DNA of 64,000 bases. Origin: Trichoderma breve (lineage: Eukaryota > Ascomycota > Sordariomycetes > Hypocreales > Hypocreaceae). Below, one piece after another: positions 33,114-45,800 of the stretch (positions are counted from its first letter, which is position 1; each line of letters begins with the position of its first letter). The stretch spans positions 1,612,001 to 1,676,000 of the forward strand of contig NC_079237.1 in assembly GCF_028502605.1 (NCBI RefSeq). Direction: 5' to 3'. A program made the translations under genes and the position numbers. The notes beneath the pieces were generated by a model. It saw only the letters and a list, made by a program, of their open reading frames with translations, ran no database searches and was not told where the DNA came from.

Positions 33114-34835
33114 TTAACCCTGCATCTTCTTTCTCTTGCCGATCTGGGCAGAGAAACCCGTCTTGATGGCTGTGACACTTCGTCGTGAACCGCAGTTGTT
33201 GCAGGTGATGAAGTACAGACGGTTCTCACCCTTGTTGAGCTCGGTATCGGGGGACCTGCAAGTTTTGCAGGTAACGTACTCGACTGAGAAACAGGTAGTT
33301 AGTATGACATTATTTTATCAAGATCAAAGAAAGAGGATAGAGTGAATGGGAAATGGAAGAGTAAGAGATGGCGATAGGAGTGAAGAGGGTCTCGTCTTGG
33401 GCCCGGGATGGACAGTATGAGGCTCCTCCCTCCACTCCACTCCACCGCCTATGCGTGATAGGGTAGACGTACTGATGTATTTTCTGACGACGTTCTCAAT
33501 TTGCTTCTGCTGGAATCGACCCTTGATGACCAATCTCCTATTTCCGTCAACGGAGCCGTTTGTACCCAATTCGGCAAACAGGTAGGCGGTGAGATGTTCT
33601 TCGGTTCGCTTCATGCGCTTGCTGATGTCGGCAATGTTGGCAAAGACAGTTTTCCTGTTGCCTTCACGCATGCACTGGGGAGGAGGAATCTTGTAGCTCT
33701 TGGTGCCGCTGAGTGAGTGGTCGGGATTCTTTTGTGATAGGACGGTGAAGAAGCGGGAGAGCAGCATGGTGTAGGGGATTGTCTTGGACTCGTCGTGGGT
33801 CCAGACACCGGTGCCAGTCTCCATGTCACCCTCGTCCTCCTGAGCTGCCTCCTCGGCCTCTTCGGCGTCCTTAACCTCGAGCTGTTTCAGCTTGGCAGTG
33901 AACTCATCTTCCTCAGCACCCTCGGCCTTCTTGACCTTCTTCTTCTTCTTCTTCATGGTCAGGTCGAGACCTCCATCTTCGGCAGGGGCAGCGCCATCCT
34001 CAGCATCGGCATCGGCTTCGACGCCCTCGACCTTCGTCTTTTTCTTCTTCTTCTTTTTCAGGAGAGATAAGTCAAGGCCGCCATCTTCGGGAGGGGCAAG
34101 TTCGTCGGCGGCGGCTTGAGATGAAGTATCAGCAAATGCTTCGAGGGCGGCAGACAGAGGCGGCGTACGAGGCGTGTGTGACTGAGCCGTCTCCTTGGGT
34201 TCCTCGACAGCACTCATGATGGTTATTGAGCCGTCGGTCTCGACTACTAATTGCTCGTCGGTGAAGGCAACGGATTTACGGGACGGCTTGCGTTCGAGTT
34301 GGTCCTGCGTAGTGGGGAAAAACAGAGGGAAAACGTTAGCAATGCTGGATGGCTTGTCTCGTGATGGAATTGAAAAGTCTAACAGAGGTAAAGGCAATGG
34401 CAAAAAAGGGAAAATCTCAAAAGGGATTAGGCTGGGGAGTGGTACAGTACTGATGATGCCTGGTGATTTGTGATGCCGTCTAAATGGCAAAGGCTGTGAC
34501 TCAGAGGTATGACAAGGGAGGAAGAATCATCGGGTGGATGAACAAAATGTCCGCGGTGAGTGTTGGTGGGGTAAATTTGCAGTGATTGGGGCTATTTTTT
34601 GCGTGGCCGGTGCTGGACCTTGTGGGCTGTGGGAAGAGAGGGGCAAAAATTGGTGTAGGAAAAGCAGAGGGAGAGCAGAGCAGCTGGAGTGGCAACGCCA
34701 GGGCTAGCTTGCTTGGTCCAGAAGGTAAAGAAGGTTTCCATGAAAACGGAGACACCCTCTTGGTTGGGTGTACCCAACTGTAGTGGTGCAGCGTAGGGTG
34801 GCAGACGTCAGACTTACCAGTACTTCGTTGTCCAT
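33114..34835 (-). CDS. SUI3: Translation initiation factor eIF2 subunit beta
   Basis: Three exons: 34835-34818 (18 nt, MDNEVL), 34304-33473 and 33283-33114, giving 339 aa. Introns are 513 and 189 bp. eIF2-beta is part of the ternary complex that brings initiator tRNA to the 40S subunit. Two Lys-blocks ([18 protein letters not shown]) in the N-terminus contact eIF5/eIF2B; yeast has three. The core reads [20 protein letters not shown] and [17 protein letters not shown]. The zinc ribbon has C-x2-C ... C-x2-C ([20 protein letters not shown] followed by ITCNNC), and the protein ends KRKKMQG. The very short first coding exon with a long intron is unusual and is decided by the perfect splice signals. 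Confidence 0.93.
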
Positions 34836-35685
34836 GATTGCGGTGGTTTCTTGACTTTTTGCCTTTGTCTTGCTTGTCCTTGGCTTTGTCCTTTTGACAG
34901 CTCAGGTCTGCTCACTAGAGAAAAGCCCCTCTCTGTGCGCACGTCTGTCTCAATCGCTGTCCTTCCTTGCGTCGCTGCTTGCTTGATAACTGAAGCTGGC
35001 CGCTTATAGGCGCTGAGATGTCGAGTCGGCGGGCGATGGCTGACGCTTTGCAGCCAAATATGCGCGTATCTGCACGACGATGGCGTTTCCTGCAGAGGCT
35101 CACTGGTCCTTGTTGTAGCTGCAGATGGAAATGTCGAGTGAGCAGCGCTGAGTGAAAAGGTTGAGTTTGAGTCAGCTGCACGTCATGTCATGGGCCGTTG
35201 TTTGGGCCGATATTCACGGAGCTGCTGGGCACTGATCTGATTGCACGGGGGAGTCACACCAAGAAGGAGGGGGGTCACGTGAGTCGACAGTGCACGATAA
35301 GATAACAGCTTCTGTGCCATTGAAGTTCCAAGTTGCTCCTCATCCAGCCGACAGTACTGTACCAGGTACGTACCTCAGGCCTGAACTGAACTGAACTGCA
35401 GCGCTGCAAACCTCCCGAGGTGGGCCAGTTGCAGCCGCCCTTCGGCATCAGTAGATCGGAACAAGCTCCACTGCGATTGCGAGGCCCAAGACCGTTCACG
35501 ACGTCTATCCCATCCGCAGAGACAATCCAGATCCAGCAGTCGCTTGCATCTCCATTCATGGCCTAAGATCTCCGACGACGCCGTAAAGCGACCTCTCGTT
35601 CTTCCCATCGGGTCTCTCCCTCTCCGTCTCTCTCCATAGAACAACCACTCCATCCTCTCTCCCTCTCCCCCGGAACCTCGTCGCA
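34836..35685. other. Divergent promoter eIF2-beta / Mim2-like
   Basis: An 850-bp spacer with the perfect palindrome TCACGTGA at 35275-35282 (E-box/Cbf1-type site). Pyrimidine-rich leader sequence (TCTCTCCCTCTCC) precedes ATG 35686. Confidence 0.5.
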
Positions 35686-36084
35686 ATGGCCTCAGACGAG
35701 TCCCTCGTCGATCTCCACGCCTCCTCCATCACCGACGACAAAGACGACGTCGATTCTCTCCCTTCCGAGTCCACCAGCGATCTCTACTCCGAGGCCGACT
35801 CCGAGGCGCAGGCAGAATGGGACCGCAGCCTTGAGCAGCTCCAGCTCCTCCTCACCATGATTCTGGTGCCGTGGATGGGGAAGCTCTTCGGCCGCAAGTT
35901 TGCGTATTGGAGTGAGTTGCGCCGGATATCTCCATTCTTTTTTCCCTCTATATGTCTCAGCTGCTGACCATTGCTCTTGCGCTTAGGCTGGGGTAAGTAC
36001 ATGAACTGGGTGCACAACGTAGACGTGCAAGTTACGAACAAGAAGTCATTCAATGCTGCTGGCGCCGTGGCCGCAACTTTATAG
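35686..36084 (+). CDS. Mim2-like mitochondrial outer-membrane import protein (107 aa)
   Basis: Exons 35686-35911 and 35987-36084 with a 75-bp intron. The first 45 residues are acidic and Ser-rich (DESLVDLHASSITDDKDDVD). A helix EWDRSLEQLQLLLTMILVPW leads into MGKLFGRKFAYWSWGKYMNW. The pattern 'EW-SLEQLQLL---L-P--GK--GRKFAYW' recalls fungal Mim2, the partner of Mim1 in insertion of alpha-helical outer-membrane proteins. I infer this from the motif and size alone. The C-terminus AAGAVAATL is short. It is divergent from eIF2-beta. Confidence 0.6.
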
Positions 36085-36730
36085 CCGTTAGTCGGATTAA
36101 AGATCATTCGGCGTTTTTGGATCGACTGTTTGTCTTCACAAGCTGGGAGTGGGAATGCATAGATTGATTCCGGTTCGATATATAAACATCAATCCGATAA
36201 AACATCAGAGCCACCACATCCACATTTTCGGCAAAATCTATGACCAAGGCCTTGCAAATACATGCTAGGAAGCACGAGGGACATGCTACTGCCAGGAATA
36301 ATACCACATGTAGCGCAATGGTAATGGGCGACGAATAATGTATATATAAACATGACTTTGTTATTCATCCCTCAATTACTACATTAGTTATCATTTCCAT
36401 AATACTGTCCCTTTCCCGCCAACCTTTGGCAATACCAACCCAATACCGAATATTGCCCATCGTAAATGTACGTGCTAATACAGCGTAACTTCATATACCC
36501 GCCCCGACCCATCAACTTGACACCCATTAAACATGTTGGCTTCTTCTTGACAAAGCTCTACTCGCCATGTGTTGAATTGAGAGAACATCTTCATATTAAG
36601 TCTAGCTCCCTCAATTGCTAGATGATCCACCGGGGACAAAATCCTGTTGATCAACAACAATAATCCTCTCATAGCGAAAGAGCGAGGGATGTGAGGGGAA
36701 AGGACAGTGGAGGCTCTTAGTCGAGCACAC
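36085..36730. other. Convergent spacer
   Basis: Shared 3' region of the Mim2-like and MARVEL genes, AT-rich. No gene is supported. Confidence 0.4.
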
Positions 36731-37261
36731 TTAGACCTGCGACATGGCAGGCCGAGATGATCGTGAAGAGCGGGACGTCCGGATCGACCCGCCAAAACCG
36801 CCGCTGCTCTTAGAATCCAGGATGGTGATGGCCAAGAGCAAGCTGAAGCACACCCAAAGGAACCACATGAACGCAGTGCTGGCCTGGATCTCACGGCACC
36901 TCCTCTCATCATGGTGAGAACCGAAGCCGATCCAGCCACTGGGCAAGTGAGCACCGGAAATGTTGCCGCAGTTGGGAGCTCGCAGCTCGGCGGCCAACAC
37001 AATGGCGCAGATGAAGGTGAGCAGAGTGCCCAGACCGTCCCAGAAGACGAGCGCAAGAGGCACGGCGAGGCTCACGACGAAGACTGCAAGCAGGCCGTAG
37101 AGGAGCGCAACCCAGGACCAGGCGGCGACGAACATGGTGAAGTTAATGGTCTTCATGTGACCGTTGACATTGGCGGCGATGACATTTCCGATGAGGGCGG
37201 TGATGAGCAGGGTCCAGATGAGTGCGATGATACGCAGGATGATCTTGAAGAGGTTGGACAT
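36731..37261 (-). CDS. MARVEL-domain membrane protein (Nce102-like)
   Basis: A single exon of 176 aa from ATG 37261 (CCACCATGTCC, strong context). Four hydrophobic helices are evident: IIALIWTLLITALIGNVIA, FTMFVAAWSWVALLYGL, LALVFWDGLGTLLTFICAIVL and TAFMWFLWVCFSLLLAITI. This is the MARVEL topology. Between helices 3 and 4 lies a Cys-containing loop (RAPNCGNISG). The Ser/Arg-rich tail SRSSRSSRPAMSQV is likely cytosolic. Nce102-type proteins organise eisosomes and plasma-membrane domains; that role is inference. The gene's 5' side faces the 5-kb gene-sparse stretch. Confidence 0.8.
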   Translation of the reverse strand: MSNLFKIILRIIALIWTLLITALIGNVIAANVNGHMKTINFTMFVAAWSWVALLYGLLAVFVVSLAVPLALVFWDGLGTLLTFICAIVLAAELRAPNCGNISGAHLPSGWIGFGSHHDERRCREIQASTAFMWFLWVCFSLLLAITILDSKSSGGFGGSIRTSRSSRSSRPAMSQV

Positions 37262-40200
37262 GGTGGCGGTGAGGTCCAAGCTTTCGATTTCACTGTTTTG
37301 ATGTTGATTTTGGTTTGATTCAATTCAATTGGCGATCCAACAGTCAGTCGCGAATTGTGGGATTGATCTTCCGCAGACCAGGCAGGGGGAGGGCGTGTCT
37401 TTTGTCTGCGGGTTTCTTTTCAATCGGCGGAAATGCCTGTCCGTGCAATGGGAGCTACCGGCACAATCGGTGAAGCAACACGATAGCGAAGCTAATAAGT
37501 GTAGAAGCGCCTAGCAGCTAAGTGTATTATGTGGGCGATATTGTGTTTGGCTTGGAATGGAAAATTGTTACGGATTCAATTGAAGCAGAAAAAAAGACAC
37601 GACGCTGCACACGAGAATCGTCGAGGCAGAGACGCAGGCGATTCGAGTGGGAAAGGCGTGATGCAAGAGTGTCGACCGAGCAACCACGGAAAGGAAGCTT
37701 ATAAGGTGAGATGGGCGGGCAGTGACGTGTGGGGGGAGAGGAGCTTCGATCTACCACTTCTAAGGTAAGGGTAAGCTGGGAGCTGGGGGGTAAAAAAACA
37801 ACACGAAAACGACAAAAACAAAGTACAGCGTCTCCGCGATTGGCAGAGACGGTACCTCTTGCGTGTCTCAAAATGCCAAACGAAGGAGGTGTAGCTTCAT
37901 GCGTCTTGTGCTGCCGGAGTTCTCGGCACTTGTGAGGGCTTGCATGACGTTTTGCATCCGGGCGTCGATCAAAAGTGTCAGTGTGAAGCTTGTTTTTGCC
38001 TGTGACTGCTGGCTGCATTTTGCTTTTGGCAGAGAGTTATGTTTGGGAGAGTCTAAAAATGCCCTTTAAAACACCCTGACGTCACACTCGTCTCAAGCGA
38101 GAACAGCCCAGCAAAAAGCATCCTTCATCACAAAGATAAAAAATTAAAAATAAAATACAGCCACCAGTTACTGTCTCAAATCTTTCACCTGTTGTGACAC
38201 AATTGTCTTGTCTGCCGCATTGTCGCAAAAAGCTGTTTTGTGCTGTTGCGTGTGCGGATTGGCTTCATTGGTTGCAGCTGGACCCTACATGAGACAGATC
38301 TCCCTGGTTAGGAATAGTCGCGCGGCTGCTCGTTGGCCAGTGGACAAATCCATGTCGTCATCGCCATCATTGGTCGGGAAGCTTTTCCACGCCCGAAACG
38401 GACCTAGCTGAGCACTTTGACGAATAAATTGCAGATGTTATGTGATGCGAAGGGAATGTTGGAGGTGAAGCGCGTTCTCGTGTTCGTATCCTCATCCGTC
38501 TTCTTGTTTCAGAACGTTGTTTACGTGTATTGAGCACAGCATGTAGCCAGATGCGAATGGCCAATCATTGCGCCGCTCCGATCCGCCCATGAGACCATTT
38601 TCATAGGACCTCAGCTGAGGCAGAGTAAGATACAACTGCCAATCAGAGCAAAAAGATGCCAAGAGGAAGAACAAACTGTGAAGTCTAGTAGAGTCATCCG
38701 GATAAACAGTCCTCCGTTATGGATCTCATAAATGTGTCTCAATAAGATGGACTCCGGCTAGCCTCGCTTGTCCACCGCCGGCCCCGAGCTCCGAGTTCCG
38801 GGGACTTAACCGGAGCTCTTCGGTGGTCTTCGGACATAAACGGGGTCATCAACGGTTGCATAGCCTTATCAAAAGCAAGCTGTGGCAACGTCTGTGCTCG
38901 TTTTAATAGAACTCTATCACGATGGTATTTATGCCAGAATCCTCATCCAACCCAAACCAGTTACATCTCCGTCAAAGAGGCACACAACAGCCTGAACTCA
39001 CCGAGGAATCCCCAATTTTCTCCATACCGGCTCTACAAACGGAAGCCAGGAGAAAGAATGCTTCAGGTAACTTTACTGGAACTTTGTCATCGCTTCCCTC
39101 GCCGTCATGACGACGCAACCCAAAAGGCCCCCGAGGCAAGGGCAGGTCCCCACAAGGCTTCGTAAAATGACATGCGCAATGGCTACTGTGGCTGAAGAAC
39201 ACTGAAACTCTGCTCAACCTTGGGCTTGATTCTTCGAGGCCCACCGAGGCCATGCTCTCTGAATCAAGCAGCTACTTTTCCCGGCCTTTGGACACGGGTA
39301 AAGTTGCCGGTCCCACGTGGTGGTTAGGGTTGAGTGGCTTTTTTTCCCTCCCTCTCATTCATGAGCCACCTTCAGCTGGGGACAAGCCCCATTGATGATA
39401 AAGAGTTTGGGCTGTTGCGTGGAATCAAGGTGGTCGCGTGCGTGTCCCACCATCTCCGGTTGGCGGACCACCAGCCATATGATGGCTGGAAAAGCTTGTC
39501 ACCCATCTTTATGTGCGTATATTCCACGTCACGTAGAGATGAGATTGGGCTTCGTGTGTTGGATGACATATCATCTCTCCCAAGATATCTTGGCAGATTC
39601 CCGAAGATCCGATCGCGTACCCGCCACGTTGCTGATATTTGGTTACGTGGTTTACCAGACTCCTGGAGCGATGCTAAGAACCAGTATTCTGGGTCAGATA
39701 TTCTGGTGAGAAAATCGGAGTTCCGCAGTTGATGGGGAAACTAAGAAAGCCTGGCGTTTGACAATGTCGTTTCCTTGCTCTCCTCTCCGTTGTCGGTAAC
39801 CAGACAAACATCTCAATCAAGGGTCAAAGCTATCATCAAGATCTAGTAGGGCTTGCCTTAGCAAGAAGCTCTCGCCAACTCAATAAGCAATACCTCATAG
39901 CTTCTTTCATACGCCGGGAGTTGCCACAGTAGAAACTCTCGTCTGTTGTAAAAAGTTTGGAACTGAGTACCAAAGCTACCTTCTCGTGCTTTGTAATGTA
40001 CAACGAGAGCCATTAGCCAAAACCCTATCTCTCGCTGAAACAAAAGACTAGATTTACATTCCGATGTACGGCGTGGACAGAGATGCTATGTGATTCGTTC
40101 ACTCTGAACAAAGTTGATTCGCAAAAAGTTGCAAGTAGAAGCTACATTGAACAATATGTCAATGCCACACATGAGGCTGAATGAAGGTTATTTTTTCCTT

Positions 40201-42376
40201 TCTTCCGAGACCTCCGTTCTATTTACAACTTCCCAAATTAGCAAACAACGTGTTGCAATCAATCTCCTAGTTATTTCCCTGGGCAGCCGCTGAACGAAAG
40301 TACAGTTCTTTCAACGTGTTGGCTAGCAATTTGGTGCAAACTCTCTCTCTTCAGGTAGGGTGAAGTTTATGCCGCAGAGGCTCGGCGAATAGTGGCAACG
40401 AGTTTGCCGCAGCGTAGAAATAGCCGCGTGTTAAAAGGGAGAGTGAAATGCGTTTCTCCGCTCAGGCGCGCCTCAAAAGCTTGGGAATCGGAGATATGGC
40501 GGGAACTTCTCCCAACGTGGAAGTGGCACCGAATATCCGCAAATTTCTTAAGCGACACTAGATGATTCAGGGTTTTAGTTGGCGGAGGTTGATAGAGAGG
40601 CCGATGGTTGATAGAGCTGCCGATGCGTGGAGGGCATTGAACCGTGGTTATGTGTACATCTGAGACTTGGGACGTGTAGGAAGGGCTGAAGCAAGTCATG
40701 TACATCTGGAAATGTTTTCGTAGAGATGGGTAGGTGTATGATATAGAATACTATGTAAATGTTTAGCGGTGAGATGATCCATGTTCCGTGCAACATTTAG
40801 GAGGATCGAAGACAATCGTGCTATATATGTCTTGAGCAACAACCTCACTTCTTATTCTAAGCTCAACTGAAAATATTGTCATCTATACTACGAGGAGACC
40901 AATCCTGTAGCGCCAAGTTATAATGTAAGACACGTAGAGCGTGCCATCCCTAGTCAAAGAAGGATTTCTGTAGATCGTGCTATCCTTAATCAAGGAAGGG
41001 CTTCTGTGTAGGGGAACAAGTATACAAAACAACAAGACAAGACAAGTTAAGCTCAAATCAACCGAGCATTCACAGTGGTACCACTCAAGCGAAGAAGAAG
41101 AAGAGTATATCAAATAAGATGTATCAATTGAAGTGAAAAGTAAAAACAAAAGTCTATAAGTCCTTCGCTGGTATCTATGTAAAGGAAATTCGTAACAGCA
41201 TCAAGCTATATTGTAAACACCAATCCAATCTTTTTGAACACCCGTTCAACCAAGCCTTCCACCTTTATCCACATGATCCACACTGCATCGAGGGGGGAAT
41301 CCTTCCAAACATTCCAAGATAGATAGTCATGAGATATCATGTCCCATCAGGCATGTAAGCAAGGCTAGGCACCTTAGTTTCCGGAGGCTCGCGCCTTAGT
41401 GCTGGCGATGCTGCTAATCGGCCATCATCCGAAGGAGCGAAGAGAAGCAGCCGAGATCGCCTCGACATGTGAGATTGTACTAAATCTCCCATCTCGTACG
41501 AGGATGCAAAGGTCCTGGGCTAGCCAAGAGATTCAGGTCCCCGAATAGGCGGCGCCGGATAAAGTCGAGTTTCCCGTCTTGGATGTTTTGCTGACGCTTG
41601 GCTGTATAGGCGACCCTAAAGGCCCTAACCTTTAGGGGCGGAGGCAGCGCCAGGGGCAACAAGGTCGTCCGACTCTTTAGCGGGCTTATGTGGTTCATAT
41701 CGCCCTTTGTGGGTCCCGCCTTTCAGCGATCGCACAAATGACGAAAAGGAAAAAGTGGTTTCTGTAAATGAAGAAGAAAAAAAAAGGGGGGAGAATGTGA
41801 AGAAGAAGAAATTGGGTAGTGCATATGTGCATGCCAATTGGCGTTTTGGTGTGCCTGCATATGCATTGCGAGGTAAAGATGGGGTAGCGTGAAAGTCATC
41901 AGTTTTTTCTCACAGGAAGAAATTGTTGTGAGTTGACAGGTTGATAGTGACAGGTGTAAAAAGGCTGCCACGTTCCGTAACTTTTTTTGGTCATGGTATC
42001 ATGATGATAGGTAAAAAGTTTGTTGTAATGGTGAATGTGATGGTGAATATGCTGGTAGGAGTCCCTGCGCACAGCCGGATTGGTGTAAGTGTTGCAGGGT
42101 CTTCTCCTCCAGGTGGGAAGACCGAACTCTTTTTGGGGAGATTTTTTGTTTTCCTTCGTTTGCTTTCGTTTTCCGTGTATGTCATGGAGAGGGCGGCCGT
42201 CCTATGAAGAGCGCAAGGTGTGATCCAAGGGATCGACCAGTGTGGTGGCTCAATGGAGCAAAGCGTGGTGATGGGATGTGAAAAAAAAAAAAAGTTGAAT
42301 GAGGGGAGAGCGACAATGATATCACGCTTCTGCACCGAGGGCGAATGATCGCCTGTTTGGGGCAATGGCCAATTGC
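37262..42376. other. 5.1-kb stretch without a convincing gene
   Basis: Upstream of the MARVEL gene and downstream of the orphan at 42.4 kb. Open frames up to about 160 codons (37527-38018, 39334-39732) show no domain, start context or splice logic. It contains a 36-bp tandem duplication (40940-41011), GAAGAA-type runs and scattered CACGTG sites. It may be regulatory or carry non-coding transcripts. Confidence 0.45.
40940..41011. repeat. Two tandem 36-bp imperfect copies
   Basis: Copies at 40940-40975 and 40976-41011 align along their full length and differ by several mostly transition changes (C/T and G/A). No coding function is evident. Confidence 0.8.
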
Positions 42377-42844
42377 TCATGCCCTGGTGTGATCCCAGTA
42401 TCGCTTGCGCGCCTTGACGGCTGTCTTGTCGCCCTGGAAGCGGTGCTGGAAGAAGTTGAAGACGGCAAACTCATCGCGGGTCATGACATAGGAGTCGGGC
42501 TGGGCCTGGACCTTGCCCCAGATCTGTGACAGAGCCAACTCGAGGATCTTGCTGACGGTGGGATCTGAGGCACCATCGGGGCTTTCCCTGGCAATCTCGA
42601 GGGCCTGGGCAACGGCAGCATCCTGCTGGGCCTGGTGCTGCTGGGCAGCGGCGGCCTTGGAAGCGTGGTGGTGATGGGAGTGACGATTGCTCATGCTGGC
42701 GTAGCCGAGCGAGACGTCAGGCTGGCGGTGAGGCATGGGGCGGATGGGAGAGTGGTTGAGGTGCTGCTGGTACTGGATCTCAGAGGGATAGACAGACAGC
42801 ATCGTACTTGGTAACTGAGCGGTGGTGGTCGGGGCGATGGTCAT
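42377..42844 (-). CDS. Orphan protein with a conserved-looking C-terminal domain (155 aa)
   Basis: A single-exon frame from ATG 42844 (MTIAPTTTAQLPS) to TGA 42377; an ATG at 42952 gives a longer, less convincing start. The N-terminal half is low-complexity: His/Gln/Ala-rich with HSHHHHASKAAAAQQ. The last 70 residues look like a compact helical domain: DPTVSKILELALSQIWGK, then QAQPDSYVMTRDEFAVFNFF and KARKRYWDH. Strict length and even codon use of this part suggest a real gene. I recognise no family with certainty. It is the only supported gene in the 16-kb sparse block and has nearly 11 kb of upstream sequence without a gene. Confidence 0.65.
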   Translation of the reverse strand: MTIAPTTTAQLPSTMLSVYPSEIQYQQHLNHSPIRPMPHRQPDVSLGYASMSNRHSHHHHASKAAAAQQHQAQQDAAVAQALEIARESPDGASDPTVSKILELALSQIWGKVQAQPDSYVMTRDEFAVFNFFQHRFQGDKTAVKARKRYWDHTRA

Positions 42845-45800
42845 ATATGCGTGGGCGTGTACGAGCAACTTGGGGAGGAGCTTGTACGAGTGGGTGTCGG
42901 ATGGAATGGCGTGCGTCAGTGACCGGGGTCTGGGTATGGCGTATATATACACGCACTTGTTCGGGGTAGCGTATATATAGAAACAAGAACAAGCAAGGCA
43001 AATTACTCGAGGCGTCCAAGTAATAACCTAGGTATGCATATAGTACTTCGAGTAGTACAGCACTACCAGAACCAATATATGCGGTGGAGAGTGGGCGGGA
43101 GTATCGATCCACGATCAGGCTCTGCCAGGGAGGGGGATCCTTGCTCTTCACACACACTCCCAGCAGGCTTGACGGCTTGGCGTACGGTCCGTGTGTGGGG
43201 GCCAAGAAGCGGGTGTGAGCTTGAGTTCTCTCGTGCGTCTGGAGTCTGCCTGTGGTGTCCCAAGAGGGGGTTCTCAGCGAGACGCAGCCGCTCTTCTGGG
43301 CAATCTGACACTCGTGGGGACAGGGGGGTTCCCTGCTGGCCAGGGCGTAGCGGTATCAAAAGCAGTACAGTACAGTAGACCAGGCGCAAGTCGGCCGTGT
43401 CAGGTTCGGGACACTGGCAAGAGAGTTACCGTCGACGTTTTGGACCGGTTGGGTTGTATATCAGTCGAGAGGGAAAGTCTCTTTTGTGGTGGACACGTGC
43501 AAGATGTTGGGGGAGAAGTAAAAAGAAGAGAAAGAAGAAAAGCCAAGAAGGACGTCCCAGAAACCCGGCAGCGAAGGATAATTATAGTTATAGTTATTCG
43601 ACCGACCCGGCGTGCTGGGAGAATGAAACAACGTTTTGTTCGGGTTTCCCATCAAGACGCAAAAAGCTTGACTAGCGCCAATTGCAATGGAAAAGGCAAA
43701 AAGCACACGCACGGAGCTGAGACATTCGCGTTACCTGTTGCCCAATCGAGCATGTCCCGCGCCAGCCCGTTTGCCGCCCAGGCTAAAACGCCTCCGAAGC
43801 AGGAGAGACACAGTTTGCAGCGTGGCAGAACAAAGGGAAAAAAAGAAGTGACAAGAAACTGGCATAATTGGTAATCAAGCGGGACCCGAAGTTCCGGGAC
43901 TCTTCGCCGCCGTGGGAAAAGTTAAAGATACGAAGTATGGGGTACAAACGTCCACTGGTACAAACGGCGCTGCGAAGTCGGTACGGTACTGGTGACATTG
44001 GCGGAGGCGTTTGCTGGCCATGCGAGCGCCGGCACTAGTCCGTTGGCCGTGACCGTGACGGTTTAGTCAGGCCGAAGTACGAAATACATGGCCAAAAGTC
44101 TAAAGAAGGAAACCGAAAATGCTTGACACGACACGACGCAGAAGCCCACAAAATGCCCACAAAACGTTGGATGGCAATGGCAAAATGGAAAATTTTAAAA
44201 AAGGAGAAGAAGGAAAAAAGAAGATGATGATGATGAAATTACAATTGGTCCGAGCAATCTCGGAACTTGCCTTGAAGCAGAGTTTGCTGCCCAAATTCCG
44301 ATGGCGATGGGCCTGAGCGGAACTATACGCACACGCACACACACGCCCAGAGACATGCTTTCAAGAGGCCGAAAGTCAGAAATGCCGCTGTGTGCAAGAA
44401 GAAGCACGGAGTACCGAGCACACACAGAAACCCAGTTTTTGAGTCAACCATCCCGAAGCTAGAACAACGTGAGGGATGTCCACTTTCCAACGCCCTTTTT
44501 AGCGCATGGCACCATGACACGGTGGCTGCTGTGCAGTCCCTGATGGGCAGCGACTTGTTCGGGTCCTGATGCGCTCTGGGAAGTTATGGGAGTCTGGGAG
44601 TTCTGGGCTACTGTGGGCTGCGGCTCCGTGGCATTCGGCGATAATTCCACCTAGCCGGATAGGCAGTACGGAGAACCGGACTTGAAGGTTTGGGACTTAG
44701 GACGTGGACAGTGGACACAGAGACGGACAGCCTCGTTCAGAGTTGCTGATTACATACATACTCCGTACATACAAGCAAAACCTACAAGCCTACACCTACA
44801 CCGCCTTGTTTGGGGTGGCACCCAGAAGATCCGGCTTGTGTTTTGTAGAACCATCTCGTGTGTGTCTGGTGTGTGCTGTGTGATGTGTGCTGCATGTTAG
44901 TCGTGCCCTGCTGTGTGCCCTGCTGTGCTGTGCTCAATGCAATACTGTTGAACTCTACTTACCACTGTGTTACTGTACGAGTACGTATACTGCGCAAAAT
45001 AATCATCATTCAATGATAACAATCATCATCATAGTAAAAAGGGATCAACTTGGCCCGAGTCCCCTCAGTCCCCTCAGTCCCCACGCAAATCTCGATTCAC
45101 CAAGCAATAACAGGCAGCCGCCAAAAGGTTTCTGTTTCTCACACGAACTTGCCCTAGGGGCGAAGCTACTCAGCCGCTTGGGCTCAATCTTGTGCCTGCA
45201 ATCAAATCAAATCAGATCAATCTGAGTTTTTTTTTTTGTTGCTGGCGACTCAAGTGCTCTGTGTCAAGCAAACCCCCACACGCCATAAACTGACTTTGGC
45301 ACCATCTGGGTCCCTGTCCAGCCCAGCCTCAACGCGGGTGCCAGGCGGTCAAGGGCACGTCACCGTCGTGCTGGAGGAAGTGCGGAATTCGCAGAGGTGC
45401 GTGTGCAGTGCTGTGTTTCTTCACGCCTCCAGGCCTTTTTTCCTCCGTCCCTTGTCCGTTCTGTTACTCGTCCGTCTGGGCTCGTCCGTCCGTTTGTGCC
45501 TCTGTTGCAACATCTTGTATATCCGGCCGGCATTTCATCGCTCTCACCTCGCTCTTTTTTTTTTGACCGACCGGGCTGCCAAACCCAATCCAATGCATAC
45601 AGTAATACCAGCCTCTTCTTGAGCGAGTAATGCGCACGCGCCGCTTCTTCCTCTCCCCCAAGAATACGAACAATACAGCCCGAAATGGTGAAACGCGCTA
45701 CTATTTTGGGACGAACCTTCAAACCCATCCCCCATCTCGAGGGAATGCCAGCTCCAACCGTTTTGTGCTCCTTTGCCTTTGTGCAGCAATTACACTTTCT

